DNA of 64,000 nucleotides, taken from positions 13,111,818-13,175,817 of the forward strand of contig OZ024811.1 of NCBI GenBank assembly GCA_964017045.1. The letters are read 5' to 3'. Numbering within the stretch: the stretch's first letter is position 1; every line of letters begins with the position of its first letter. Below are positions 46,301 through 58,417 of the stretch, one piece after another. The stretch is from Omphiscola glabra (lineage: Eukaryota; Mollusca; Gastropoda; Lymnaeidae). The notes beneath the pieces are model-generated. The model did not search any database. It was not told the origin of the DNA and was given only the letters and a program-made list of their open reading frames with translations. The position numbers and the translations under genes are program-made.

Positions 46301-46311
46301 CATATTTATAT

Positions 46312-46812
<501 letters not shown>

Positions 46813-46887
46813 TTATACACACCTTTTTTCCTTCAAGAAATGGAAACAATAATCGTTAAACTATACAACATTTCGGACTTTTCTTTA

Positions 46888-47460
46888 AGTAAGAGAGATT
46901 CAATGCGTTGTTAGAGATGCATGGTAGATGGACACACAAGAGAGATCCAATGGGTTGTTAGAGATACATGGTAGATGGACACTCAAGAGAGATTCAATGC
47001 GTTGTCAGAGATAGATGGTAGATGGACACACAAGAGAGATTCAATGCGTTGTCAGAGATACATGGTAGATGGACACACACGAGAGATTCAATTCATTGTT
47101 AGAGATAAATGGTAGATGGACACACAAGAGAAATCCAATGCATTGTTAGAGATAGATGGTAGATGGACACACAAGATAAATCCAATGCATTGTTAGATAT
47201 ATATGGTAGATGGACACACAAGAGAGATTCAATGCATTGTTAGAGATAGATGGTAGATGGACACACAAGATAGATCCAATGCATTGTTAGAGATAGATGG
47301 TAGATGGACACACAAGAGGGATTCAATGCATTGTTAGAGATACATGATAGATGGACACACAAGAGAGATCCAATGGATTGTTAGAGATAGATGATAGATG
47401 GACACACAAGAGAGATCCAATGCATTGTTAGATATTAGATGGTAGATGGACACACAAGAC
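46888..47460. repeat. 47-bp minisatellite, about 12 copies
   Basis: The unit joins AAGAGAGATTCAATGCGTTG to TTAGAGATAGATGGTAGATG and GACACAC. TTC/TCC and GCG/GCA variants are mixed along the array. Confidence 0.93.
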
Positions 47461-47637
47461 CAGGAGTAGATCACTTGGTAATGTATTTTGCAAACAACAA
47501 CAAAAACACAAGCACACAAAATGATTTGTTGTTTTTTGATAGAAATATCATGATATTTAAATGTGTTGACAAAGGGGGGGGGGGGTGTGATGGAAAGAAA
47601 TAATCCATCACATTTATTTTACTATTACTGGTGTTGG

Positions 47638-47702
47638 ACACCCACCTTGGCCCCCACACTGGACACCCACATTGGACCCCCACTTTGGACACCCACCTTG
47701 TC
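47638..47702. repeat. short tandem repeat of about 16 bp
   Basis: TTGGACACCCACCTTGG and close variants occur four times. Confidence 0.75.
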
Positions 47703-47799
47703 ATTTAGATTTATATTAATTTTGATAATTAAATTTCTGACGTATTTAGCTATATCTTTCGCGTTGGGCCATTCTCGCATAATTAGCCTTTATTGATAT

Positions 47800-48115
47800 A
47801 TATTGGGCCATTTAACCATTCTGGCGGAGTTAGCCATTCCGTCACGTTGAGCCATTATGTCATACTTACCCATTTTGTCATGTTGAACCATTCTATCACG
47901 TTGAGCTATTCCGTTACGTTGAGCCATTCTGTGATAGTTATCAATTGTGTCATGTTGAGCCATTCTGTCATAATTATCCAATGTGACTTAATTAGTCTAT
48001 GTCATGTTGTGCAATTATGTCATAATTAGCCACTCTGACGTAATTAGTCATCTGTCATTCTGAGCCATATGTCATAATTAGCCACTGTGTCATGTTAAAC
48101 CTCTCTTTCATTTGA
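47800..48115. repeat. degenerate repeat of about 20 bp (GAGCCATTCTGTCAT type)
   Basis: GTTGAGCCATTCTGTCATAA-like phrases recur about 15 times with many changes of length and sequence. Both-strand frames in the area are products of it. Confidence 0.75.
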
Positions 48116-49118
48116 CCATAACGTTATTTATTTTTTCTTATCTCCTGTTGCCACATTTGAGGATCCCCAGAGCCGCGTAAATATGCACATATACTTTCCT
48201 AGTAGATGGAGTCCTTCACGGGATAAAACCGTACCGAGTCGCATGATCTGATACTCTTTGAACTATTGACGTGATCTTCCCTTATTGCAGCTTCAGCCAG
48301 TGACGTGATCTTGTAAATCTACTTTAAAACTAAAATCAAAAGTACTACACTTCTACAGTTTAAAGTTCAGATTTTTAAATATTTTTTTTTAATTTCCCAT
48401 CTTCAAATTATCCGTTAGTGAAATCTGATTAAAGTATCATGGTATTAAAAACCTTTCAACTCACCTTCAAGTCCCCCCCCCCCCCCCGGTCCCTTACAAG
48501 TCAGAGAGCATAGCCCCAGGAAAGACGCCCTGCTCACATGTAGGGCACACCAAGATCAGGTGAGGTCCGCGAGCGAGGGGCCCCCGGGTGCATTCCCTTG
48601 ATTGCGCATCTCGAAAATCACGGACCCGCGCGACTCAAGCGAGAAGCGGCGCTTTTGATGACGACGACTCACTTACCAGACGCATCAATTATGCACGTGC
48701 CGGTTTGGTACGCTTCTCAAATCAGGTTAACCAACCAGTGACCGGGGCGGCATGTTCGATTCCCGCCTTTTTCGATGGTCGCATGCTGCTTCATTTTGTA
48801 ATTTGTAAAAAAAAATAATTCTTAACTTCAAAGCACTACTGATCAACTTAATTGGGCTTGAAATTAAAGGACCCGCTCCCAGAGTGGGCGGGGACTATTA
48901 TGCCGAGCTTTCAGTCGGGTGGATTAGGCGTAAGGTTTACACTTGTATTAGTGAAAAGGTTGCAAACCCATGGGATCGAGGTTTTAAGTTCGTTTTAACC
49001 CGGTTGGACTGGTGTTGTTACATCGGGTTGCTGTTAGTCTCTACATAAGATGCAACAGAAATCTCAACAAGTAATCTCTTACCCCCGGGGTTATTAATTA
49101 ATTTAGAAAAAGGAAAAG

Positions 49119-49151
<33 letters not shown>

Positions 49152-49239
49152 AACACAACTCTTTAATCCGAAAGGATAAACGCAACAAAATGAAAGGGAA
49201 TTATTCATGTAGAGTTCAGATTTGTTCAGCGACCTCGAT
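48116..49239. other. unique sequence; GC-richer island at 48490-48790
   Basis: TGACGTGATCTT occurs twice (about 48269 and 48301). 48502-48560 is a 59-bp stretch between an acceptor-like CCCTTACAAG and a donor-like GTGAGG, open in two frames, but its pyrimidine tract is only a C-run. An A-run of about 30 bases sits at 49118-49150. No confident gene. Confidence 0.3.
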
Positions 49240-49797
49240 TAGAGGTTCTCAAATAGTTAATTTTGGAGTTTAAAAAAAAATAAAAAATATAGAGTTGGCA
49301 TCTTACTTGATTATTAGCGTCGCCAATTCTGCTTATCTTTTACTCCGGACAGAAAAAAAATAATAAAAATATCAACATAAGATCAGATAACACCAAACCC
49401 AACATTTCCCTGACCTAATTAGGTTGGTCTTAGCAGAGCTCCTACACTAAGTAATGTACTGCGTTAATAAGAACAATTGTTAACAATTTGAGGTGAATAT
49501 AGTAACCAATACTAAAAGTTCGTAGTGGTGTAAAGAGCGGTGCATAGATCATTCTGGGCGGTCTCTTCTTGGTGCCATCCCTTATAGTCGTATCTCTATC
49601 CGTACCATTTAGTGTACGGATAGCGTTTATGCTTACCATGCCGTGTGCGTATATCACCTGTCCGTACCATAAAGTCTTCGCTTAAAGCTCAAAGTTCATA
49701 TGCAATTAAATATATATACATACAGGATAAAAACACTTTTTTTTCAATAAACAGCCTCGCGGGAATTAAACAATATCCATATTTTTGAGAACCGCTG
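49240..49797. mobile_element. possible hAT-type element bounded by inverted GGTTCTCAAA ends
   Basis: The left end AGAGGTTCTCAAATAG and the right end TTTTTGAGAACCGCTG are inverted copies of a CAGCGGTTCTCAAA-type hAT terminus. I see no 8-bp target duplication, so this may be two unrelated relics. Inside, TATCCGTAC and GTACGGATA (49597-49622) form a perfect 9-bp stem. Confidence 0.35.
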
Positions 49798-50166
49798 TTT
49801 CCAGCACTGACTAATCTCTGAAAACGGATTTCCGTTTAATGCATTTAAATTACAGTATTCAAACAATCTTTTTCGTACGGCACGGCGAGCTCATACGGGC
49901 TAAGTGACATGTTCTTTGCAGCACCCTTGGATCTAATAGACCTAAAACGCGTGCACTTTGAAGGATTAGAAGTGAAATAGAAAGACGGACGATTCAATTT
50001 CTGCAGCTGTGGACAAACAAGCTGACCGCACGGGCAATGGGGTATTAGCCTAGAGTCCGACCCGGGGTGGGGGGTGGGAGGGTATTCGAGTCACTTGTAC
50101 AGCCGACTTCGTGGGTTGACAATTGGTACAGTTGACCACATGGTTAAGAGAATATTACAAGTTGCG
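49798..50166. other. unique sequence, no gene found
   Basis: Complex sequence with a short G-rich tract near 50065. No supported gene. Confidence 0.5.
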
Positions 50167-50592
50167 CCCGAGTTTGAGATATATGTACACTTTTGCAGAG
50201 TTTGTGACATGTGTACACTTTTCCCGAGTTTGTGACATGTGTACACTTTTCCCGAGTTTGTGACATGTGTACACTTTTCCCGAGTTTGTGACATATGTAC
50301 ACTTTTCCCGAGTTTGTGACATGTGTACACTTTTCCCGAGTTTGTGACATATGTACACTTTTCCCGAGTTTGTGACACGTGTACACTTTCCCCGAGTTTG
50401 TGACATGTGTACACTTTTCTTGAGTTTGTGACATGTGTACACTTTTCCCGAGCTTGTGACATGTGTACACTTTTCCGAGTTTGTGACATGTGCACACTTT
50501 TCCAGAGCTTGTGACATGTGTACACTTTTCCCGAGCTTGTAACATGTGTACACTTTTCCCGAGTTTGTGATACATGTACACTTTGTCCGAGT
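50167..50592. repeat. 28-bp minisatellite, about 15 copies
   Basis: The unit joins GTGTACACTTTTCCCGAG to TTTGTGACAT. 28 leaves remainder 1 on division by 3, so three minus-strand frames (50091-50730) stay open with CHKLGKSVHMSQTREKCTHV-like periods. Not genes. Confidence 0.95.
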
Positions 50593-50713
50593 GTCAGAGA
50601 TTTGTAAAAGCGGCATAAGACACGTACAAGTTCCCGATAGTGATATGAAATATACAGTGCCTACTCTTGTTTTACGGAAATGGAAAACAAAAAAAAACAA
50701 GAAAAAAAAAAAA

Positions 50714-50875
50714 AACAGACCGGTCAACACCCGGACGCCCCATAACTCGTGAACAATTCACACATTCCCCCACCCTGACACCCTGACACCCCTACCCTTG
50801 ACATAAAGTAAAATGATCCATGGTTTAGCGGTCCATAAATGTGTAAAGGCTGTCATGGAAAAAAAAAAAAAAAGT
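50714..50875 (+). mobile_element. retroposon-like dispersed repeat, copy A, ending in poly-A
   Basis: GGTCAACACCCGGACGCC, CATAACTCGTGAACAATTCA and AGCGGTCCATAAATGTGT appear in the same order as at 53913-54016. Both copies end in a run of A, which suggests the 3-prime part of a non-LTR retroposon. This copy is also preceded by A-rich sequence. Confidence 0.55.
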
Positions 50876-52084
50876 AAGTCATACGACATTTATTTTAATA
50901 ATAATATTATGTGTGAGTCATACCACGGCTGACACATTACACTTAGAGATCGTACGGCAAGAAGAGGGGAGTAAGGCGAGAACAGGGGGGGGGGGGAGAC
51001 AAAGTGGTCGGGGCGTGACCGACGATAGCTATCTATCTAGTGGGTCACGGTTGAGGTGGGGGGGGGGTGTAATGTATATCGAGTTCGGATAGAGATCACA
51101 AATATATGCATATTAAATATGGGCCAAATTTAAATGATACTTCGTTATCGACAATTGTTTATTCATATGTATTGTATTTATTATAAGGACAACCCCCCCC
51201 CCACCCCCGGCTGAATGAGCAAGTGATCCGAGCTGATTCTGTCTGACGGCATCTGGGGTGCGAGACGCCATCTTGAAAATTCCCCAAACGCCCCGGGCCT
51301 GGTCTAGACAACGAGGTTTTTAACATGCACGTTGGCAGACATGTTCTTTTGCATCGAAATCCCCTTAATTGTAGAGGATGCAAGAAATCTAGGATCTGCG
51401 CGTAATATTATCTATATATACAAATTTATATATACATATAACATTTTATAATGAGCTTAAAAAAAACAAACTATGATGCCGAAGAAAGGCCAGGGTATAC
51501 GAAACAAAACCAAAAGATCCGTACAAATTTGTCTCCATGTGTGTCCGTCCTATCACTGGGCCGTGATAATCCCTTGGGATTCCAGGTAATTATGCACGCG
51601 CAGTTCGCGCCATGTACGTCCATGTTAAGAAGCCTCATCTGGGGGGGCCGACAGGCGAGGCGACTTGAGCTGTGTCCTAAAGCTATTTTCTCCTATAAGA
51701 CGTTGTACGTGGAATTATTGGCAGATGCTAGTGGATGGTTCGTCTCTTATGTAATTATATTGAACGACTGGGGAAGGAGTGGGGGGATCCGAACTTCAGT
51801 GGGGGGGGATATCCGAACTTCGGTGGGGGGGGGGGGGGGCTAGAATTTCTCAGAAATGAAAAAGAAAATCTATTTCATTTTTGTAAAATGTGAAACAAAC
51901 AAATTTGGATGTCTTGCTGTCAATTTACAGATGACGTTATCTCTATTGCCCAGCGGCAGGACGTTATGCTCGATGATGTTACAGCCAGATATTTGCTGTA
52001 TAACCACATATTGTTTCAAGATTTCGATTTTGACCTTTTTTGCTTTTTCCATGTCAAGATGCCAACCCACCCACCCTCCTTTCC
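50876..52084. promoter_or_regulatory. unique block with candidate homeodomain-rich island at 51470-51770
   Basis: The island includes CCGTGATAATCCCTTGGGAT (two facing TAATCC/GGGATT-type sites) and CAGGTAATTATGCACGCGCA. A 130-codon plus frame covers it (51451-51843) but ends in glycine from G-runs and has no splice signals or known domain. A short GGATCCGAACTTCAGTGGGG duplication lies at 51784-51830. The regulatory role is inference. Confidence 0.25.
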
Positions 52085-52480
52085 TCCAACCGAACGGCCA
52101 CCTAAGTTGGCGTTCAAATATATCCAGACATACAGCATGTCCCCAAGCCGAAATAAATGGATCCCCCCCCCCCTTTTTCCCAATCCCAAATATTGTCGCA
52201 TTCAGATATAATAAAGACAATTCATCTTCATTCCCAACTTCTTGTTTCATGAGTTCGATTAGGGCCGATGTTTTGTAAATGTCCAGATGCCCGCCCCCCC
52301 CCCCCCCTCCAACGGACAGCAAGGTTTCTTTCAAATATCCAAAAGACCACACGTCGCCGAGCCCCAAATAACTGGATGCCCCCAAAATATTGTCGCATTC
52401 AGATACAAGAAGGATAACTCAGTCTTCATTCCCCACAAGGTATGCATTCATCTGTTCAATCATCTTCTCTGTAGCTGACC
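52085..52480. repeat. diverged tandem duplication of about 210 bp
   Basis: AAATATTGTCGCATTCAGAT occurs at about 52188 and 52386. Each is followed by CTTCATTCCC and preceded by TTCAAATAT, a CCGA-CCC(C)AAATAA phrase and a C-run, so the two halves are related but diverged. Short forward frames in both halves share NIVAFRY. No known domain. Confidence 0.6.
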
Positions 52481-53912
52481 AATTAACTTCTCGCTCATCG
52501 TCATGCTTAAGGGGTCCTAATCTCGACCCCTCCTCCCCCCACCCCTTTTTCCTTACAACTATCTCCCAGTTCGTAAACAAGAATCATCCTTTATCTTTAA
52601 ACACACATGTCCGGCTGATTAATTATCCACGAGATCAGATCTCCAGATGACCGCTCAAGTCCATATCCACATGCCTAAATGACCACTTATCCAAGCATGC
52701 GTCTGTACAATGTGTCGTTTGTGTAATGGCGAACCCAACATTACCCATGCATAAGCCGCACCATTAGGTCTTCACCTCCCCCGACCGCCCCCCCCACCCC
52801 CGGGCCCTGTTGTTTCTATTCAAGTATCTTCTCCCCCCCCCCCCCTCACCCCGTTTCTGCCTCCTTCTCTTCGGAAATCTCCTACCGTCCCTCCATCTCG
52901 AGATGTCGCCCCCCCCCCCCCGTGTAATAAAGCCCCCCCAATCCCTTATGTATTTTGAATAATTGATAAGTTTCTTCTCTTGCCGGTACTGCCCACGTTG
53001 TCCACTCTCACCGTACGACTCCGCGCAGGCCATAATCCACCTTCCCCTCCCCGACACGGCACAGAGATGAGCTTTGATTGACAAATTGACGGCGCGCGCA
53101 CGCAAGCCTTAAAATCACATGGAATCGCTTTATTTATTTATTTATTTGTTTGGCAACATGATCCAGTTTGGGGGGGGGGGGTGAGGGGGGAGGGGATGAT
53201 CATCAGTGTAACAGGAAGGAGGAGAAACGTATTGAAGAGAGAGTTTCTCCATTGTACTTCTGTTCAACGCCATTGGCATATTTTCTTTCGAATTTTATTT
53301 ACTAAGATACAAAGTATACATTTACAAAAAAAAATAATTTACACAAATAACTTAATCATTTTTTTTTTTTTTTATATTTTTTTTTGCAATTGAAAACACC
53401 CCACCCCACCCCAACACCCACATCCACACACACACACACACACCGAAAAACACACCCATACATAACCGCACCTAGCCACCAACACATACACGTGTATTTA
53501 ACTTTATAACAGGAATCCCCAATACGAGCCAGATTTGTTAATGTTTAATTAGCGTATATACTCTCGCCACTAAAAGTAGGTCATGTATGTCGTGGTAGTA
53601 GTAGATTTAGTTTATGTAAGTGTCGTAGTGGCAGCCTCTCAACTATGGAAGTGACACAGTCGTAGCCATTTCGAAGACTCCAGCTTTAACTTTTAGAGCT
53701 ACATTCGCTTACAAGTCAGACTCGCGTTATTGTGTACACATTAACACCCAGATGTGCGAGTCGCAGAACCGCGGTCGTACGTCGCCGTAGCGCGGCCATG
53801 GGTTGTGAACCTGGACCGTCATTCAAAAATGCATGCTAATGAAAGAAATACATGCAACTGTGATTTATAAGGCTTGGACATTGAAACATTTATGTAAGAT
53901 AAAATTAGCACA
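52481..53912. other. unique sequence; TCF/Pbx-like motif at about 53070
   Basis: C-runs near 52829, 52910 and a G-run at 53170. GCTTTGATTGACAAATTGAC near 53071 combines a TCF-like CTTTGAT with a Pbx/Meis-like TGATTGACA. (CA)n at 53424-53442. No supported gene. Confidence 0.35.
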
Positions 53913-54016
53913 AACAGGCAACACCGGTGCGCCCAACAACTCGTGGTAAACAATTTACGCCTTTACTCCAGGGGTCAGCGGTCCATAACTATGTCAATGC
54001 TATCCGAAAAAAAAAA
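53913..54016 (+). mobile_element. retroposon-like dispersed repeat, copy B, ending in poly-A
   Basis: GGCAACACCGGTGCGCCC, AACTCGTGGTAAACAATT and CAGCGGTCCATAACTATGTC parallel the copy at 50714-50875, again ending in an A-run (54007-54016). It is shorter by about 50 bp in the middle. Confidence 0.55.
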
Positions 54017-55500
54017 TCACTTTTATAAAAAGATTGGACACAATCGTAATTTTTTTTCTTAAATCCACATTTTCAATTTTAACACACACGCACACAACAA
54101 GAAAGAAGAAGAAAAAGTTAATACAAATAAACGTTAACAAAACTAAAAGTTAACAAAAAATATATAATAAATCCTCTCTAGAGAATCATCGACTGGGTTC
54201 CTATTTCCAGGTAGACAATTAAATCCATATTAATTTTACCTGCCAACTCTCCCCCCTCTCTCCCACCCCACCCCCCCCCCCAACCACAATAATTGGCGGG
54301 AGTCACCAGTAGATCAAACGTTGATTTACAGCTCTTGGAACCGAGGAAGATGTCACCCTCCCCTCCCCCCCCCCACCTTTTCCTGGCCTCGTTCGCCCTG
54401 TAATAATCACAACTACAGACGGGGGGGGGGGGGGGGCGCCAATCAACGGGCGCCAGTGGGGAAGCGTGGCGGGCCTTTAACTATATCGCAGCGATTCAAT
54501 TGTAATTATGGGACAAGTTTTAATGAGTGGAAATTTGAAAGTGCATCAGAGATTAATTTATAAGGGCGTATGAAAGGCTGGCTGTGTACGTTGTCACTAC
54601 TGCTTTGATTTTAATTTTTTTTACATTAAGAATACATTTAGATGTTCAAACTAAATTTTGATTTATATCGTTTTTAATGTATATATGTATAAAAATGCAC
54701 ATATATAAAAAATTGTATATATATATATATATATATATATACATAATTTTGTGAAAACATTTATTTCATTAACAAAATAATAATAATAATGATAATAATA
54801 ATAAACACTTTAAACAAAAAAATATTTAGCCTTTAATAATTTCTTTTTTTTAATTTTTAGAAGCAGGCGTATCGCCTCCACACAATTCCAGTAGCTTTCA
54901 TTCAATTCATCTTCCAACACAACACTCGTGCTGAATATTTCAATGAATTTCACTCTAAGGAAAATATTTACCAAACAAAACTTTCTTTTGTTCCACTCCT
55001 TTAAACAAAAAAAACAAATATATATATATATATATATACTTGTTGTTTTTTTTTTCGTTTAGCCTACATTTTATTTTACCAAGTATTCTATTCGTGCAAG
55101 TATAGAAATTTAAACAAAAAATTATAATAAAAAAACACAATATTTATGTATGAGTTTTGAATCAATTGTTTTGAGATACAGAATGGTTGCACGAGCTAAA
55201 TATTAGATCATCGTCTTGTTCCTCAGTCAGGTTGTCATCCGCCTCCTCCCCCCCACCCCGGTCAACGTCATCGTTTCCCCCCCCCCCCGCCATCCCCACA
55301 AACTCCAAAGCAACTCATACAATTACCCACGTCCAGCTTCCACAGAGCTTTCGTGTCATTATCTACTTAAAATATCATCTATGTTCATTTCAAAGTTATC
55401 CGCTCTGGTTTCGAGGCTTTGCGGCGCTGGCTTATACAAGGATTATAAAGAAAATAGTTTATACTTTTTTTTTTTTTTTTAAATGAACAAGAAAAAAAAA
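54017..55500. promoter_or_regulatory. AT-rich sequence with a motif-rich island at 54440-54580
   Basis: The island contains CAATTGTAATTATGGGACAA, GTTTTAATGAG and GATTAATTTATAAGG, i.e. several homeodomain cores in about 100 bp of complex sequence next to a G-run. Elsewhere (AT)n at 54716-54742 and 55019-55040, and A/T-runs. No supported gene. Confidence 0.25.
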
Positions 55501-55539
55501 TATCCTCGTAGCCAGGTTCTTATAATGCAATACAGATCA

Positions 55540-55800
55540 TCTTTGACATGCCATTGTCGTGAACGGGACAAAACCTTGGCGCATACGACCCGCCGAAACA
55601 TGGCAACCCGGGCGTTGTGATTGGATTAGCCGTCAGGGGAGTCACTCCGACCTCTTATTGGAAACACTCACGGCGAGGCCCCGGATGACAGTTTGGCAAA
55701 TTTCTTAATTTCGCCCGCGATCCCTCCGGTAAATCTAATAATCGAAATTGTGATTAAAAGAATGCCGATTAGGTGGGCAACCTGCCTCTTGTGATTATGT
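55540..55800. promoter_or_regulatory. GC-richer unique island with clustered ATTA motifs
   Basis: It includes GTGATTGGATTAGCCG, TAAATCTAATAATCG and TTGTGATTAAAAGAATGCCG then GATTAGG, within complex non-repeat sequence lacking a coding frame. The density of ATTA/GGATTA cores suggests a homeodomain-bound enhancer, but no conservation data are available here. Confidence 0.3.
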
Positions 55801-56852
55801 CGTGATGTTTATGTGGAGAGATGGGGAGAAGAAAAAAAACAAGTGTGTGTGTGTGTGGGGGGGGGGGGTTCTTCATGATGCTGGTGCTTAGTTCTAAACC
55901 AAGGGGTGGGGGTGTTTGTGATTTTGATTTTGGGGTGGGGGGTGTCAGTGATGAGGAGACGGATGATGATGATGATGTTGAGGATTTAAAGCGAAAGAGG
56001 TTGTGATCTTTTGGGGATAGAAGATTAGAAGGATTCTATCAGGGTGTGTGTGAGTGGGGGGGGGGGGGGGTTAGTAGGGGAGGCTGTGCTTCAGGAATTA
56101 CCGAATATGCTTATATGATGGGGTATGAAGTGATTGGAGGATATGGGGTGGCATGGTTTGTGTGGAGATAGAAGAAGATGGATTGTGCTCTGCAGATTCT
56201 AATGCGGTCGAGGAAATGTAAAGGTAGGTAAAGAAGGGGGTTGGGGATTGGGGGGGGGGGTGATGTCGGGCAGGGTGCTAGCTCTAGGGGATATGGAGAT
56301 GTGTATGAGTGGAGGGGGGTTGAATAGACCCCCTCACAAAATTTGGTTGACGTTAGAGGCCCCCTTTAAAGGGAGTTGGGTAGACGAGCAGAAAATAAAG
56401 TGGATATGACGAGAGGTGATCGAGATTCTCAGGGACCGCGTTTTGGGGAGATGAGAGTTATCAGAAACCGGACACTTGTGATGGACGCACGAGTTACCGG
56501 ACATGCAAATGACCAAGACGTGAGAAGATGTATTAATCCGGCAACGTTGTTGGGCACGCGGCTGGCAGATTCGTTAAAAAAACGTGGGTGGGGGGCAGTT
56601 TGGGTATGCGTGGAAACAAGACTCACTCAAACGGATTACCGGTCACAACCCCCCCCCCCTTTTCCCCGGGAAATCACGCGTGTAAGCCAAATACATATTA
56701 TAATAATAATTCATCTGTGGATACAGTTCGCTAAAATTTAGCGCAAAACTGTAATATGTGTTGAAAAAAAAAAAAAAAAAAAAAACTTACGTCTGCTTGT
56801 GTTCTCTGGGGTAATATAATGTAACATTTGTGACTACTACGAAAAGCACAAT
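55801..56852. other. G-rich and unique sequence, no gene found
   Basis: Strong G bias at 55850-56320 with several G-runs. A plus frame at 56376-56741 has no recognised domain. Confidence 0.45.
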
Positions 56853-57116
56853 GACAACTTTAGAAATTATACACAATTAATATCTGCTACTTCTACAAAT
56901 TCACTTTTTTTTGTCTTTTTTTTTTTTTTTTTTTTTTTTTTTGAAATCAATAATCAATAAACCAAAATTTAAAAAAAAAAAAATAAAAAAAAATAAATTA
57001 AAAAAAAAAAAAAAAAAGTGAATTTGTAGAAGTAGCAGATATTAGTTGTGTATAACAACTTTAGAAATTATACACAACTAATATCTGATACTTCTACAAA
57101 TTCACTTTTTTTGTGT

Positions 57117-57152
<36 letters not shown>

Positions 57153-57175
57153 GGTTTATTGATTATTGATTTCAA
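56853..57175. repeat. nested inverted repeat with T-run and A-run spacers
   Basis: Segment a (ACAACTTTAGAAATTATACA through CTTCTACAAATTCAC) occurs at about 56854-56906. Its reverse complement (GTGAATTTGTAGAAGTAGCA) is at about 57018-57054, and a third direct copy at 57055-57106. Segment b (GAAATCAATAATCAATAAAC) at 56943 recurs inverted (GTTTATTGATTATTGATTTC) at about 57155. T-runs of 20-30 and mixed A-runs lie between. The order is a-T-b-A-a(inv)-a-T-b(inv). Confidence 0.88.
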
Positions 57176-57419
57176 AATTAGAAAAACAATCGCAACAAAA
57201 TAAAAAAAAAAAAAAAAAAATAAGAACTGTTTAAATAAATATCAGTTTAACAATTTTTAGCAATTATAATTTGATGACAAATGCACTATATTATTTCATG
57301 ATCAAAATTGATATGTAATATACCATTCCCAGAAATCAGTTTTAGTAATGTATGCATATTTCAAACTCTAAAGACACCGTTAAAAATAACCCAGAAAAAA
57401 AAAAGAAGACAAAAAACAC

Positions 57420-57740
57420 AACACGTGAAAACTTGGCGATGATCTCGCGTGACCACGTTCCATCCAGAATGACGTCACTTCCCCCACGTGGTGCTATGAC
57501 AAAAGACAATTATAATATGTATCGTCGTTAAACACAGCGCGCGCCTAATTATGCATGCCGGTAGGGCCCTAGCCGGCCGCGTAGTCAGGTGTAAATAATG
57601 CTAAACACGGTATTTCCATTGTAAAAGGAAGGCGGCACATGCCCAGGGAAGATGCAAATAGAAGATCCTAAATGACGGAGACGGGCAGACATGCCGCTGG
57701 ACGCGACAGATATGAACTGGCCAGCCGTGGGGACGTCCGC
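57420..57740. promoter_or_regulatory. motif-rich unique island (E-boxes, CRE, octamer-like)
   Basis: Two CACGTG E-boxes flank a CRE consensus TGACGTCA (57470-57477) within 90 bp. Further on are CGCCTAATTATGCATGCCGG, AGGTGTAAATAATGC and GATGCAAATAG, resembling homeodomain, T-box and POU sites. No coding frame. The function is inferred from motifs only. Confidence 0.3.
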
Positions 57741-58409
57741 GCTAAATGACAGATACGAGCAGACGTGCGCTGGAGTTTGATCTGATGGCCAGAAATTTTG
57801 AACAAATTGGCAGCCGAAATGTTATTTGTTTCATCTGTATATAATTTTTTTTTTTCTTTTACAAGCGAAATTCGAATCACCCCAAATTAGGGTAAGGGGT
57901 AAGGGGGGGGGGGGGTAAGTAGGGTGGGTGGGTCGGGTTGAGAGGACAACGGAAACGGGGTGGTGGTGGGGGTATAGAAATGGGATTGATCATACAAGCA
58001 ACGATATTCTGATCGTGCGTGGAGATTTCTGATTGGTCAAAATATTTTGTAAATTTATGTGTCGGGGTGTGTATGCTGGTTTTCCATTTCATTTCATTTT
58101 TTCTTTTTGTTTTTGTTTTTTTTTTGTTGGATGTCGATTTTGAGTCTGTTCTATTTCAACATGACAGCAGTTACATGAATTTTGTATTAGGTCATCACTG
58201 AACGAGCCCATTATCGAGATTCATAACGTTTGAACTTCAAGGAGATAATGTGCCGTGGATAGTTTTCAAGGGAAAATCACTACGAAACAGACGACAACAA
58301 CACCTATTAAAACAGTTTGCTGAACGAAAGCACGTTCATCTGTGCTTAAAACAACAAAACCTAAGACTTCAGACACTTCAGTATGAGATTCTCACCAGCG
58401 GACACGTGG
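57741..58409. other. unique sequence, no gene found
   Basis: G-run at 57904-57914 and T-rich tract at 58100-58127. No supported gene. Confidence 0.5.
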
Positions 58410-58417
58410 TCCATAGG

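Noticed and set aside
48502..48560. Plus-strand exon between CCCTTACAAG and GTGAGG
   Set aside because: The pyrimidine tract is just a C-run, two frames are open and codon bias is weak, so the splice-like ends may be chance.
48740..48775. tRNA T-arm (TGTTCGATTCCCGCC)
   Set aside because: The B-box-like string has no matching A box and no proper T-stem pairing.
56376..56741. 121-codon plus-strand frame as a gene
   Set aside because: No recognised domain or splice context, and it ends in proline from a C-run.
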